Shown here: positions 26,978 to 34,274 of the stretch, one piece after another
Layout of the letters: each line of letters begins with the position of its first letter
Position numbering within the stretch: position 1 is the first letter of the stretch
Program-made: the position numbers and the translations under genes
The notes under the pieces: model-generated
Database searches by the model: none
Told to the model about the DNA's origin: nothing
Seen by the model: the letters and a program-made list of their open reading frames with translations, nothing else
Source of the DNA: Alicyclobacillus suci
Lineage (GTDB): Bacteria; Bacillota; Bacilli; Alicyclobacillales; Alicyclobacillaceae
Reading direction: 5' to 3'
Assembly: GCF_017329615.1 (NCBI RefSeq)
Contig: NZ_JAFMTW010000031.1
Location: 1-40,503 of the forward strand
DNA length: 40,503 bases

Positions 26978-27075
26978 CGTGTTCGTCTCGGTCTACGGAC
27001 GCATTTGGTTGCCCTCGATTGCGTTTCGATGTAGATTGAAGAGGATGAAGTACATAGGACAAAGGGGAATGCCTG

Positions 27076-27312
27076 ATGATAGACGTAAAATTGCCACAGC
27101 TCGGCGACAGTGTGGAGAAGGCGCTTGTCACATCGTGGCTCAAGCAGGTTGGCGACCACGTGGAACAGGATGAACCGTTATTGGAAGTCACCACCGACAA
27201 GGTAACGATTGAAGTCCCCTCAGAATACACTGGGACGCTTCGAGAGATTTTGGTGCAAGAGGGAGAACATGTTGGCCTTGAGACGGTGTTGTGCCGAATT
27301 GAGAACGACTGA
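27076..27312 (+). CDS. Free-standing lipoyl-domain protein
   Basis: A 78-residue protein that consists only of a biotinyl/lipoyl attachment domain. VTTDKVTIEVPSE contains the modifiable lysine (Lys42), with the DKV context typical of 2-oxo-acid dehydrogenase E2 subunits. The usual E2 linker, peripheral-subunit-binding and catalytic domains are missing. A good AAAGGGG site precedes the ATG and a strong terminator follows, so it is a complete gene, not a fragment cut by the assembly. Its partner enzyme is unknown. Confidence 0.88.
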   Translation: MIDVKLPQLGDSVEKALVTSWLKQVGDHVEQDEPLLEVTTDKVTIEVPSEYTGTLREILVQEGEHVGLETVLCRIEND

Positions 27313-27336
27313 CGTCTAGTCTGTGTTTAGCGTGTA

Positions 27337-27372
27337 AACCCAGCGCGGTTCGCGAGACGGCGCTGGGTTTTT
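27337..27372 (+). terminator. Terminator after lipoyl-domain gene
   Basis: A 10-bp stem (AACCCAGCGC at 27337-27346 with GCGCTGGGTT at 27360-27369) followed by TTTTT. It also lies just beyond the mntH stop on the other strand. Confidence 0.85.
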
Positions 27373-27383
27373 ATGTGGGCACT

Positions 27384-28682
27384 TCACAGGATGTTGACGC
27401 CAAACGTGCCGAGAATCAGGATGACATTGAGGACAAAGACGAGTCCCGCAATGACCGATGCAATGACTGTTGTGATGGGGCGATTGACCAGGACGCCCAT
27501 CACTTCTCGACGACGTGTAAAGTATACCAGCGAGAAAATCGGCAGTGGGAGAACCAAACTTAAAATGACTTGACTGATGACTAAAGTTCGCGTCGGATCA
27601 AGGCCAATCCATACCACAATAACCGTTGGCAACATTGTGACAAGACGGCGCGCCCACAGTGGGATGGTAAAGCCGACAAATCCTTGCATGATGACCTGGC
27701 CGGCCATCGTGCCAACTGCTGAACTGCTAAAACCAGAGGTCAACAGAGACACGAGGAAGACGGCTGATGCGGCCGGTCCGAGCAGTGGCGTCAGCGTTTG
27801 GTATGCCGACTGAATGTCCGCGACGTGCGTGTGTCCTGTGGAATGGAATGCTGCTGCAGCCATGTACATCATGCTCATGTTGATGAGCCCTGCAAGCACG
27901 AGCGCAATGACAATTTCCTTTGTGCTGAACTGGTTAATTTGAATTTTTTCCTCGTCGTTGCGTGGTCGTATGCGTTGTTGCGTCAGTCCTGAGTGCAGGT
28001 ACACGGCGTGGGGCATGACCGTCGCACCGATGACCCCTACCGCAAGTGTGACGGCCTGTGAATTGCCAAGCCATGGTAACACGCTGTGCATGGCAATTTG
28101 AGAGAAACTGGGACGTGACACAATCGTCTCGGCCAGGTAACATACGCCCATAAGTACAACCATGGCCGTGATGAATCGCTCTAGCGGTCGAAACCCGAAT
28201 CGATCAAGCATCAAGATCAGATAGGTGCCCACGCCGGTGATGACCGTTGCAACAATGAGTGGAATGTGAAAGAGAAGATTGAGACCGAGAGACGCACCTA
28301 AAAACTCAGCCAAATCCGTGGCCATCGCTGCGATTTCCGCAAATACCCAAAGCCCGATATTGATGGGGGTGGGAAAGTGCGCCCGACACAACTCCGGCAA
28401 GTTTTTCCCTGTGGCAATACCCAGTTTCGCCGACAGCCGTTGAATAAAGATGGCCATCAAATTTGCGAGCACGACAACCCACAAGAGGCGATAACCAAAC
28501 GCCGAACCACTTTGAATATTTGTCGCGTAGTTGCCGGGATCGACATAGGCAACTGCCGCAATAAACGCAGGGCCAATGAATGGCAGCAGCCCACGCAATC
28601 CGCGATGGTGTTGTTTTAGCGCTTTGCGAGCCCTCATCACCGCCTTGTCTTCTGAGGAAACGGGGCTAGCGGAAAGTCCCAT
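27384..28682 (-). CDS. mntH: NRAMP-family Mn2+/H+ symporter MntH
   Basis: A 432-residue membrane protein with about 11 helices. The metal-binding motif of helix 1 is AYVDPGNYATN and that of helix 6 is GATVMPHAVYLHSG, both standard for NRAMP manganese transporters. Helix 1 is preceded by a short basic N-terminus. ATG 28682 has AGAGGAG about 9 bases upstream; the in-frame GTG at 28703 lies inside the ribosome binding region. A sigma-A promoter and a palindrome that may bind MntR lie ~110 bases upstream. Confidence 0.93.
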   Translation of the reverse strand: MGLSASPVSSEDKAVMRARKALKQHHRGLRGLLPFIGPAFIAAVAYVDPGNYATNIQSGSAFGYRLLWVVVLANLMAIFIQRLSAKLGIATGKNLPELCRAHFPTPINIGLWVFAEIAAMATDLAEFLGASLGLNLLFHIPLIVATVITGVGTYLILMLDRFGFRPLERFITAMVVLMGVCYLAETIVSRPSFSQIAMHSVLPWLGNSQAVTLAVGVIGATVMPHAVYLHSGLTQQRIRPRNDEEKIQINQFSTKEIVIALVLAGLINMSMMYMAAAAFHSTGHTHVADIQSAYQTLTPLLGPAASAVFLVSLLTSGFSSSAVGTMAGQVIMQGFVGFTIPLWARRLVTMLPTVIVVWIGLDPTRTLVISQVILSLVLPLPIFSLVYFTRRREVMGVLVNRPITTVIASVIAGLVFVLNVILILGTFGVNIL

Positions 28683-28740
28683 CTGTTTCACTCCTCTCCA
28701 CACACTACACGTATGATGCGCAGATGAACTATATTTCGTG

Positions 28741-28762
28741 ACGGCAACAATCTGTCTGCCGT
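28741..28762 (-). promoter_or_regulatory. Hairpin in the mntH leader
   Basis: Six-base arms ACGGCA (28741-28746) and TGCCGT (28757-28762) with a 10-base loop form a small hairpin in the predicted ~107-base mntH leader. No U-run follows, so it is not a terminator. It does not match a manganese riboswitch that I can recognise. Confidence 0.35.
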
Positions 28763-28773
28763 GACAAAGTTTT

Positions 28774-28787
28774 AGTTTAGGGAAACT
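28774..28787. promoter_or_regulatory. Palindromic operator candidate for mntH (MntR-like)
   Basis: The plus strand reads AGTTTAGGGAAACT: arms AGTTT/AAACT around a 4-base centre. It overlaps or directly follows the predicted transcription start of mntH, where a repressor would block transcription. The shape resembles Bacillus MntR operators; the assignment is inference. Confidence 0.5.
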
Positions 28788-28795
28788 CTTACCCC

Positions 28796-28824
28796 ATTAT
28801 ATGACAACCAGGGGAGTGTGTGAA
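28796..28824 (-). promoter_or_regulatory. Promoter of mntH
   Basis: On the minus strand TTCACA (28824-28819), exactly 17 bases, then consensus TATAAT (28801-28796). Transcription would start near 28789. Confidence 0.65.
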
Positions 28825-28981
28825 TCGGAAGACTCCAGACACCGTGTGTAGTATGGGCTGTCGTGGCATGGCCCCTAGACGTGAAATGGGCGTCGACGGA
28901 CGACATGATCTTTTGATATGCACCTGATTGACCGATGACCGTGTCGGCGCACATGGGGATGTAGAAATTTTGTTGTCCAAA

Positions 28982-29071
28982 TTAACGGCTGCGTCCGCGC
29001 ATTCCTCGAACGACGAATGTGACGATTAACGCTGCGATAAAACCGGCGATGAACCAAATCAAAAAGACCAT
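28982..29071 (-). CDS. 29-residue single-helix membrane peptide
   Basis: A very short gene starting at ATG 29071 with GGAGGA (29086-29081) about 9 bases upstream. The product begins MVFLIWFIAGFIAALIVTFV and ends with a basic tail (RGMRGRSR), so it is one membrane helix with a positively charged cytoplasmic end. It lies between mntH and the CPA2 antiporter on the same strand, 53 bases after the antiporter stop. Such peptides often modulate a membrane partner; which one is unknown. Confidence 0.6.
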   Translation of the reverse strand: MVFLIWFIAGFIAALIVTFVVRGMRGRSR

Positions 29072-29124
29072 TCTAACGGGTCCTCCAGTACCATCTTTTA
29101 TCGCTTATTATGTTCTTTGCACAC

Positions 29125-30459
29125 CTACTCATACGCACTTCCCTCAAACTGTACTTCTTCCTGAACGCGCTCGATTTGTAAGCCTTCGTCTCCCGGCATC
29201 AACCGCAGCCCGCGGCGAAGGACAAACCGCAACCAGGCACCGGCCATCCAAGACGTGACGAGCGCTAGCATTACTAAAATCGCAAAAAAACTTTGATTGA
29301 TAATACCGAGCGCATACGCGGTTGACGACAACACAATGCCCGGTCCACCACGGGCGTTCATGGCGGCAGCAAAGTTGACGCTGGTCAGTTTGTCCGCGCG
29401 AATCACTCGACAGGTGACATACACGACGATGCTTTGTACCACCGTGGCAAAGAGCAAGTATAGGAAGAAGAATCCGATGTTGAAGTGTTTGGCGAGATCG
29501 AGTTGCATGCCAATAATCGCAAAGTACAAGGGGATGAAGCAGGCATAAGCGATGCCTTGAATACCACTTTGAAGTTTCTCGAACAGATGTTCTGGCAGCG
29601 TGAATTTTGTCGCAACGCCTGCCAGAATTGCGCCGTACATAACGTCGACCTGTAGGTATCCAGCGATGTCGGACAGCGCGAGCAGGATGACGATAAAGTA
29701 CCCAAGAAACGACGAGCGAAACAGAAAATTTGCGCGACGCGTGGTGATTTTACGCAGAATCCAGGGCAGCACTCCAATACAAACGGCCAAAAAAGCGAAG
29801 GTGACGACCAGGCTCTTCGTCACAACCCAACCATTGATACTGCCACTGTGTGCTGGCCCAGAGACAATACCTGAGGCAATCGCGAGCGCGACCCAGAGAA
29901 TCAGGTCGTGTACCCCAGCAATAGCGACCACAATTTTGGCAAATCTGGAGTGCATAATGCCGAGATCAGAAAAAATTTTGGATATGACCGGGATGGAAGT
30001 CACGGCAATGGAGATAGCAACCACAATTTTCAGCGCCACGACGCTTTTGTCGGGACCCAGAAACTGGGCGGGGTGAAATACGTAAGTTGATAACCAGCCG
30101 ATGACAAATGGAATAATGGTTGATCCGATAATGATGGCAAGGCCTGTTTTGACATCACTCTTGGCAAAGCGGGTCTGAATTTTTAAGCCCGCAGTGTAGA
30201 GTAAGAACAATTCGCCAATGTAGTAGATGAGGCCAAATAGGCTGCTTTCTGACGAAAACCCTAAATACACCCAGTGAAAGACGTTTGGAAACAACGCACC
30301 CAGACAAGTGGGGCCAAGCACGAGACCTCCAGCGACTTCGCCTATCACACGCGGAATGGCTAACCGCTCTGCTACATACCCTAGCAGGTTTGCAGCAACT
30401 AGCAAAAGTACCATTCCGAATAGGAATCGCGACAGTTCTGTTCCTGCCAGCGTGAACAT
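29125..30459 (-). CDS. CPA2-family cation/proton antiporter
   Basis: A 444-residue membrane protein with about 12-13 helices. It matches the Na+/H+ exchanger fold of the CPA2 (KefB/NapA-like) group: VIGEVAGGLVLGP near the N-terminus, SIAVTSIPVISKIFSDLG in the middle and NARGGPGIVLSS in a later helix. There is no C-terminal RCK/TrkA-N domain; the tail after the last helix is short and acidic. The likely ion is K+ or Na+ exchanged for H+. GAGGAGAGGGG precedes ATG 30459. The gene is intact and marks the host side of the prophage boundary. Confidence 0.87.
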   Translation of the reverse strand: MFTLAGTELSRFLFGMVLLLVAANLLGYVAERLAIPRVIGEVAGGLVLGPTCLGALFPNVFHWVYLGFSSESSLFGLIYYIGELFLLYTAGLKIQTRFAKSDVKTGLAIIIGSTIIPFVIGWLSTYVFHPAQFLGPDKSVVALKIVVAISIAVTSIPVISKIFSDLGIMHSRFAKIVVAIAGVHDLILWVALAIASGIVSGPAHSGSINGWVVTKSLVVTFAFLAVCIGVLPWILRKITTRRANFLFRSSFLGYFIVILLALSDIAGYLQVDVMYGAILAGVATKFTLPEHLFEKLQSGIQGIAYACFIPLYFAIIGMQLDLAKHFNIGFFFLYLLFATVVQSIVVYVTCRVIRADKLTSVNFAAAMNARGGPGIVLSSTAYALGIINQSFFAILVMLALVTSWMAGAWLRFVLRRGLRLMPGDEGLQIERVQEEVQFEGSAYE

Positions 30460-30549
30460 GAATGTTCCCCTCTCCTCACATTGGCCGCATGAGATTGCCT
30501 TCGCTAGTGTATGTAGAGGCGGAGAAATTGTCCAAGGCGGATACCCAAG

Positions 30550-30595
30550 CTAGAAAAAGAGGCCATTCTCGCGAAGGAACGCCGAGAATGGCCTC
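30550..30595 (-). terminator. Terminator of the integrase transcript
   Basis: A 13-bp perfect stem (30559-30571 with 30583-30595) with an 11-base loop. On the minus strand it is followed by TCTTTTTCTA. It lies 79 bases after the integrase stop and before the host antiporter, so it insulates host from prophage. Confidence 0.85.
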
Positions 30596-30673
30596 CACTG
30601 ATTTTGCGTGCTACCATAAAAATGCAAGCCAGAAAATCCAAGCGAACGCATGACACCCCATTCGCACATACGA

Positions 30674-32125
30674 CTAAACGTTAAACTCAATGTCGACTCG
30701 AAACGGCGCTGGCCGACGTGAGATTACCTTGCCATTGATATGCACGTCTATCCGTTTGACGATGATACGAATCAGTTCTTTGCGTTCATACGGCTCAGCA
30801 GCGTCCCATGCTGCACGGAACGACTTCAACACGTCTCGCACAAACGCATGGTCAACAGGTTGCATGTCTTCGAGTTCAGAAAGTTGCAGTCGTAGTACTT
30901 CTTCTTGCTCGTTCAGCGCGTCTAACCGCATACGTAGTTCAGCAGAAGTGATGTTGCCATCTTCAAACGCATCCATCCAACGGTCTCGACGCTTATTGAC
31001 TTGCGCGATTTCTGTTTTCAGGCGTTCTATCGCTTTTGAATTATCAGTGATTGGTGCTGTATCGCTAATTGTTGTGTAAAACTTCTCGATCTCCGCGAGT
31101 ACAGCGTCTTCGAGCGCCTGCTGACGGATCATCGGCATGTCGCAGAGATTGGAGTGTTGACGTTCGTTACATATGTAATGTCGTCCTATGGTTTGTTTTC
31201 CGTTAGACATCTTTTTTGGAGATGTGCGCCCCGATAACGCTGATCCGCACTTGCCACAACGAGCAATGCCCGAGAGCGGATAGGTGCCAATGGATGAGTT
31301 TGCGGGCATTCTTGTACGACGGATTCTCATCTGATCGGCACGCTCCCATAATTCTTGACTAATAATTGCTTCGTGTTCTCCCTTAGCAACGATGTGATCC
31401 GGTTGTCTGCGGCCGCCGACGGTTCTGTATCCATATCGCACATAGCCGGCGTATAAAGGATTGCGCAAAAGGTATTTCAACGCAGATTGCGTCCAACGCC
31501 GATTCGGAGCAAGTTGAGAATGGTCTGGGTCATTCAACCAGCTTAGAATGGCCTTCGTACCTTCTCCTCGGACGTAGCGGTTAAAAATTTCGCGAACGAC
31601 TAGAGCTTGTGCTTCGTTGACGATCAATTTACCCTCTTTGTAATCATATCCGAATGCAGCATGGCCGCCTGACCATTTACCCTGATTGGTCATCTCAACC
31701 TGTCCCATTCGAGTTCGCTCTGCAAGGTTCTCGCGCTCCCATTGCGCGAGTGAAGCCACGAGCCGTAGAAAGAGACGGCCCGTCGCGGATGTTGTGTCGT
31801 ACATCTCAGTTGCTGACTTAAAACCTACGTTGTGTTGCTCGAAGAACGTGAGCAGTTCATCTAGGTCTCGTACGCTTCGTGTCAGGCGGTCAAGCCGATA
31901 TACGACAACCACGTCAATTTTACCGTGTTTAATATCCTCTATAAGGCGATTTAAAGACGGCCTTTGCATATCCTTGGCCGATATGCCTTCGTCCGTGTAT
32001 ATGGCTGCCACAGACCATCCTTGAGAGTCACAATAGGAACGCAGACGCGATAACTGAGCGTCCAGAGAGAACCCGTCGGCGACCTGCATGTCCGAACTCA
32101 CACGTGTATAGATTGCAGCCCGCAT
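30674..32125 (-). CDS. int: Large serine recombinase (prophage integrase)
   Basis: A 483-residue large serine integrase. The resolvase catalytic domain (residues ~1-150) has YTRVSSDMQ with nucleophile Ser10, plus YRLDRLTRS. A recombinase domain follows (~155-260, including GYDYKEGKL). A zinc ribbon starts at CGKCGSALSG (~290-345), with a coiled coil at ~365-425. It integrates the phage between attP and attB without host factors, and needs a directionality factor to excise. The start has CAGGAG 8 bases upstream. It is the outermost prophage gene on this side. Confidence 0.94.
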   Translation of the reverse strand: MRAAIYTRVSSDMQVADGFSLDAQLSRLRSYCDSQGWSVAAIYTDEGISAKDMQRPSLNRLIEDIKHGKIDVVVVYRLDRLTRSVRDLDELLTFFEQHNVGFKSATEMYDTTSATGRLFLRLVASLAQWERENLAERTRMGQVEMTNQGKWSGGHAAFGYDYKEGKLIVNEAQALVVREIFNRYVRGEGTKAILSWLNDPDHSQLAPNRRWTQSALKYLLRNPLYAGYVRYGYRTVGGRRQPDHIVAKGEHEAIISQELWERADQMRIRRTRMPANSSIGTYPLSGIARCGKCGSALSGRTSPKKMSNGKQTIGRHYICNERQHSNLCDMPMIRQQALEDAVLAEIEKFYTTISDTAPITDNSKAIERLKTEIAQVNKRRDRWMDAFEDGNITSAELRMRLDALNEQEEVLRLQLSELEDMQPVDHAFVRDVLKSFRAAWDAAEPYERKELIRIIVKRIDVHINGKVISRRPAPFRVDIEFNV

Positions 32126-32149
32126 TCGTTTTCACTCCTGTAATTCTTG

Positions 32150-32170
32150 GATATGGTGAATCGCCATATC
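32150..32170. promoter_or_regulatory. Palindrome in the int leader
   Basis: Arms GATATGG (32150-32156) and CCATATC (32164-32170) flank a 7-base centre TGAATCG. It lies between the CI and integrase genes, 25 bases before the integrase start. It may be a binding site for a regulator or a hairpin in the int leader; no T-run follows. Confidence 0.45.
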
Positions 32171-32220
32171 TGCACTTTTCATCAAGAAAATATGTGGCGC
32201 ATCAGTTCTGCTTAATGAAA

Positions 32221-32907
32221 TTACCGCTTTAATCTGCGCCTCACTTCTACCACAACGCCAAGGACATGAATTTCATCAGCTGGATAGACCATTGGCTCCA
32301 TCTCTGGGTTGCTGGGAGACAAGATACAAACTTCACCTTGACATTTCACTCGTTTCAACGTCGCTTCATGACCGTTGATGGCGACTACGCAAATATCAGA
32401 AGGGCTAAAATCAGGAGTAGCGATAACAACTACCCGATCACCATCATAGATATGATCACCGATCATGCTGTCGCCTTGAACACGAAGGATAAAAGAGTCG
32501 CGGTTATGTATCAGATCACGATCAACCAGTTCATATTCCGTACTTGATTCACTAACCATTTCAATTGGATCCCCTGCACGTATCGAACCAAGAACAGGAA
32601 TAGGAATCATGTTCTTGGGAAAAGTAATTAAATTTTGCGGGATAAGAGCATCGATACCTCTTGGGCGCCGCGATTCTTTTCTTTCTACATAATCTTGAGC
32701 CATCAACCATGACACGTCTTCATTAAGTGCTGTAGCTAAATTTATAAAATCTTCTGCGCTTGGCCGAGTATAAGCACGTTCCCAATTTGATACAACTTGA
32801 GGAGACACATTAACCATATCTCCAAGTTCCTTTTGAGTTAAATTGCGCCTCTTTCTAGTGGCGCGAATTCGATTGGCGACAACCATGTCTTGGCGAGATT
32901 GTTCCAC
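32221..32907 (-). CDS. LexA-type CI repressor (XRE HTH + S24 peptidase)
   Basis: A 228-residue phage repressor. The N-terminal XRE helix-turn-helix (residues ~10-65, LTQKELGDMVNVSPQVVSNWE) is joined to an S24 self-cleavage domain. Ser147 (GDSMIGD) and Lys185 (ATLKRVK) form the catalytic pair. The Ala111-Gly112 bond (SIRAGDP) is the expected RecA-stimulated cleavage site, so the prophage is probably SOS-inducible. GTG 32907 has AGGGGAG upstream. It is divergent from the Cro-like gene, with operators between. Confidence 0.93.
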   Translation of the reverse strand: MEQSRQDMVVANRIRATRKRRNLTQKELGDMVNVSPQVVSNWERAYTRPSAEDFINLATALNEDVSWLMAQDYVERKESRRPRGIDALIPQNLITFPKNMIPIPVLGSIRAGDPIEMVSESSTEYELVDRDLIHNRDSFILRVQGDSMIGDHIYDGDRVVVIATPDFSPSDICVVAINGHEATLKRVKCQGEVCILSPSNPEMEPMVYPADEIHVLGVVVEVRRRLKR

Positions 32908-32945
32908 AATTAAGCACGCTCCCCTGTCCCGAATTCTAACCTCAA

Positions 32946-32962
32946 TTAACGAAATTCGATAT
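32946..32962. promoter_or_regulatory. Degenerate operator copy near the CI promoter
   Basis: TTAACG-AAATT-CGATAT fits the left half and 17-base spacing of the two better operators at 32996 and 33023, but the right half is poor. It lies on the CI side of the intergenic region, where autoregulation would act. Confidence 0.35.
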
Positions 32963-32989
32963 AAACCAACGGGAATTGAGAATTCATGA

Positions 32990-33018
32990 TTGACACTAAC
33001 GTTTTTCGTTGATATAGT
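32990..33018 (+). promoter_or_regulatory. Early (PR-like) promoter of the Cro-like gene
   Basis: Perfect TTGACA (32990-32995), 17-base spacer and TATAGT (33013-33018), predicted start near 33025. The spacer is exactly the operator at 32996-33012. Confidence 0.88.
32996..33012. promoter_or_regulatory. Operator within the promoter spacer
   Basis: CTAACG-TTTTT-CGTTGA, a 17-base inverted repeat that fills the whole spacer between the -35 and -10 boxes. Binding by CI or Cro would directly block RNA polymerase. Confidence 0.75.
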
Positions 33019-33022
33019 CTTA

Positions 33023-33039
33023 CTAACGGAAAACGTTAG
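33023..33039. promoter_or_regulatory. Operator at the transcription start
   Basis: CTAACG-GAAAA-CGTTAG, a 17-base repeat with perfect 6-base arms. It lies 10 bases after the previous operator and covers the predicted +1 site. Confidence 0.8.
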
Positions 33040-33059
33040 AAATGAAAGGCGGTGATGGT

Positions 33060-33332
33060 ATGGGAACGGTTAAAGAGAATGTCGAGAGAATCCGCAAAGC
33101 AAAGGGTGTCACAAAGACATTTCTTGCGAAAAAGCTAGGGATGTCTGTAATGGGCTATATTCACATAACAAGTGGTGATGTTCGTTTGGACACCGAAAGA
33201 CTGCAAGTTATAGCGGATGTTTTGGACGTTGACCCTGGTGTTTTTTTTGACAACAAACTAACGGATTCCGTTGTTTTGGATTGTTTGATGCCGCGTAGGC
33301 AGGTTAAATCAGTTAGAACTGAGACTCAGTAA
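33060..33332 (+). CDS. Cro-like XRE regulator
   Basis: A 90-residue helix-turn-helix protein (residues ~3-62: VKENVERIRKAKGVTKTFLAKKLGMSVMGYIHITSGDVRLD). It faces the CI gene across shared operators, the place of Cro. ATG 33060 has AAGGCGGTG upstream; the in-frame ATG at 33042 lies within that signal's region and has none of its own. It would commit the phage to early gene expression. The C-terminal ~25 residues are not part of the HTH. Confidence 0.8.
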   Translation: MGTVKENVERIRKAKGVTKTFLAKKLGMSVMGYIHITSGDVRLDTERLQVIADVLDVDPGVFFDNKLTDSVVLDCLMPRRQVKSVRTETQ

Positions 33333-33349
33333 ATTGAGGGAGGGGACGA

Positions 33350-33553
33350 ATGGTGAGCCAATTAGCCGTTTCCGAGTTGCAGCAGATAACCAAGGAGGTG
33401 AGAAGGGTGGAACAAGCGGCCAATAAACTGCTGGAAAGGATGTTGGAGGCATTACCAGATTCCTATGATAAGTCTCCAACATCCACCACTTATATCTTGT
33501 TGCAGGCTGTAGCCAAAGGGCTAGTAGGGCAAGAAGGGGAGTTTAACCAATAA
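33350..33553 (+). CDS. Small helical phage protein, unknown
   Basis: A 67-residue protein with a predicted amphipathic helix (residues ~5-35, LAVSELQQITKEVRRVEQAA). GGGAGGGGA precedes ATG 33350. It follows the Cro-like gene by 17 bases and is likely in its operon. Its last 33 bases overlap, tail to tail, the gp25-like gene on the other strand. No family recognised. Confidence 0.6.
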   Translation: MVSQLAVSELQQITKEVRRVEQAANKLLERMLEALPDSYDKSPTSTTYILLQAVAKGLVGQEGEFNQ

Positions 33554-33994
33554 CGGTTGCTCAACACCTGTTGCAGTGACTTCGATGTACAAAAAGTTTT
33601 TACCGTTTTCGTTTTTTCGTTCAATGCTGTGAACCTGCTCGACAGTATGCCCAAGCCCAATTTGTTTTCCGGTAACTGCGTCGTAAACGCTGTGCTGCGC
33701 GATTTGGTTAGCCAATCGTTCGGATTCGGCCAAAAAATCATTTTCGTCTAACGGTTTGAAAATCCGAGAAATGACGGCGTAATCAAAACGCTCATTTCCT
33801 TCGGGCAGGATGAGAGTCCGAAAACTTTGCTTGAAGGATTCGACACCGCTAACAGTTGCTAAATCACCATCATCGAAGGAAAGGGTGCCGTCTTCTGTTA
33901 ACAAGACATCACTTCCGTAAGAAGTGGCGTCAACTCGCGGACTCACGTCAGAACGAATCGGATTCTTAGGAATCCATTTAACATCGGTAAACAT
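33521..33994 (-). CDS. gp25/baseplate-wedge-like protein in the immunity region
   Basis: A 157-residue protein. Residues ~34-75 (TEDGTLSFDDGDLATVSGVE, then SFKQSFRTLILPEGNERF) resemble the core of GPW/gp25 or XkdS-type baseplate proteins: a beta strand, then the helix that follows the dGDLaxVsG turn. The match is by eye and moderate. It is preceded by AAAGGAGGTGA, an almost perfect ribosome binding site. The XRE repressor gene ends 6 bases upstream, so the two form a minus-strand operon. Structural genes normally lie in the late region, so its place beside a repressor is odd. It may be lysogenic cargo. Confidence 0.5.
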   Translation of the reverse strand: MFTDVKWIPKNPIRSDVSPRVDATSYGSDVLLTEDGTLSFDDGDLATVSGVESFKQSFRTLILPEGNERFDYAVISRIFKPLDENDFLAESERLANQIAQHSVYDAVTGKQIGLGHTVEQVHSIERKNENGKNFLYIEVTATGVEQPLLVKLPFLPY

Positions 33995-34000
33995 TGTAGC

Positions 34001-34219
34001 TCACCTCCTTTCAGGGTTGTCGCTCCGGCCTACGAGGTAGTCTAGCGAGACATCGAAGAAGTCTGCGAGTTTGATAAGTCCATCGAAGTCTGGTTTACCG
34101 TCGCCAGTTTCGTAACGGCGGAACTGACGATATGTAACGTCGAGATATTCAGCAATTTCTTTTTTTTGAGCACCGCTAGATTGAATAAGTTCACTCAAGC
34201 GTTCTGAGAAATTAGCCAA
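34001..34219 (-). CDS. Second XRE repressor
   Basis: A 72-residue helix-turn-helix protein (residues ~5-60, LSELIQSSGAQKKEIAEYLD, VTYRQFRRYETG, KLADFFDVSLDYLVGRSDN). The C-terminal LDYLVGRSD is typical of short XRE regulators. TTG 34219 has AAGGAG 8 bases upstream. It is divergent from another XRE gene at 34319 with two operators between. It lacks a cleavage domain, so unlike CI it would not respond to SOS directly. Confidence 0.85.
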   Translation of the reverse strand: MANFSERLSELIQSSGAQKKEIAEYLDVTYRQFRRYETGDGKPDFDGLIKLADFFDVSLDYLVGRSDNPERR

Positions 34220-34239
34220 AACTTTTTCTCCTTAACAGC

Positions 34240-34268
34240 TTGACGTGACATCAAACGTCATATAGTAT
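34240..34268 (+). promoter_or_regulatory. Rightward promoter of the second immunity module
   Basis: TTGACG (34240-34245) followed by the operator 34246-34260 and then TATAGTAT. Reading TAGTAT (34263-34268) as the -10 box gives a 17-base spacer; TATAGT (34261-34266) gives 15. Confidence 0.55.
34246..34260. promoter_or_regulatory. Operator 1 of the second module
   Basis: TGACATCAAACGTCA, inverted arms TGAC/GTCA with a 7-base centre. It lies in the spacer of the rightward promoter and differs from operator 2 by one base. Confidence 0.75.
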
Positions 34269-34274
34269 CGAATT

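Noticed and set aside
28772..28954. 60-codon minus-strand open frame in the mntH promoter region
   Set aside because: It runs through the -35/-10 boxes and operator of mntH and has no convincing ribosome binding site.
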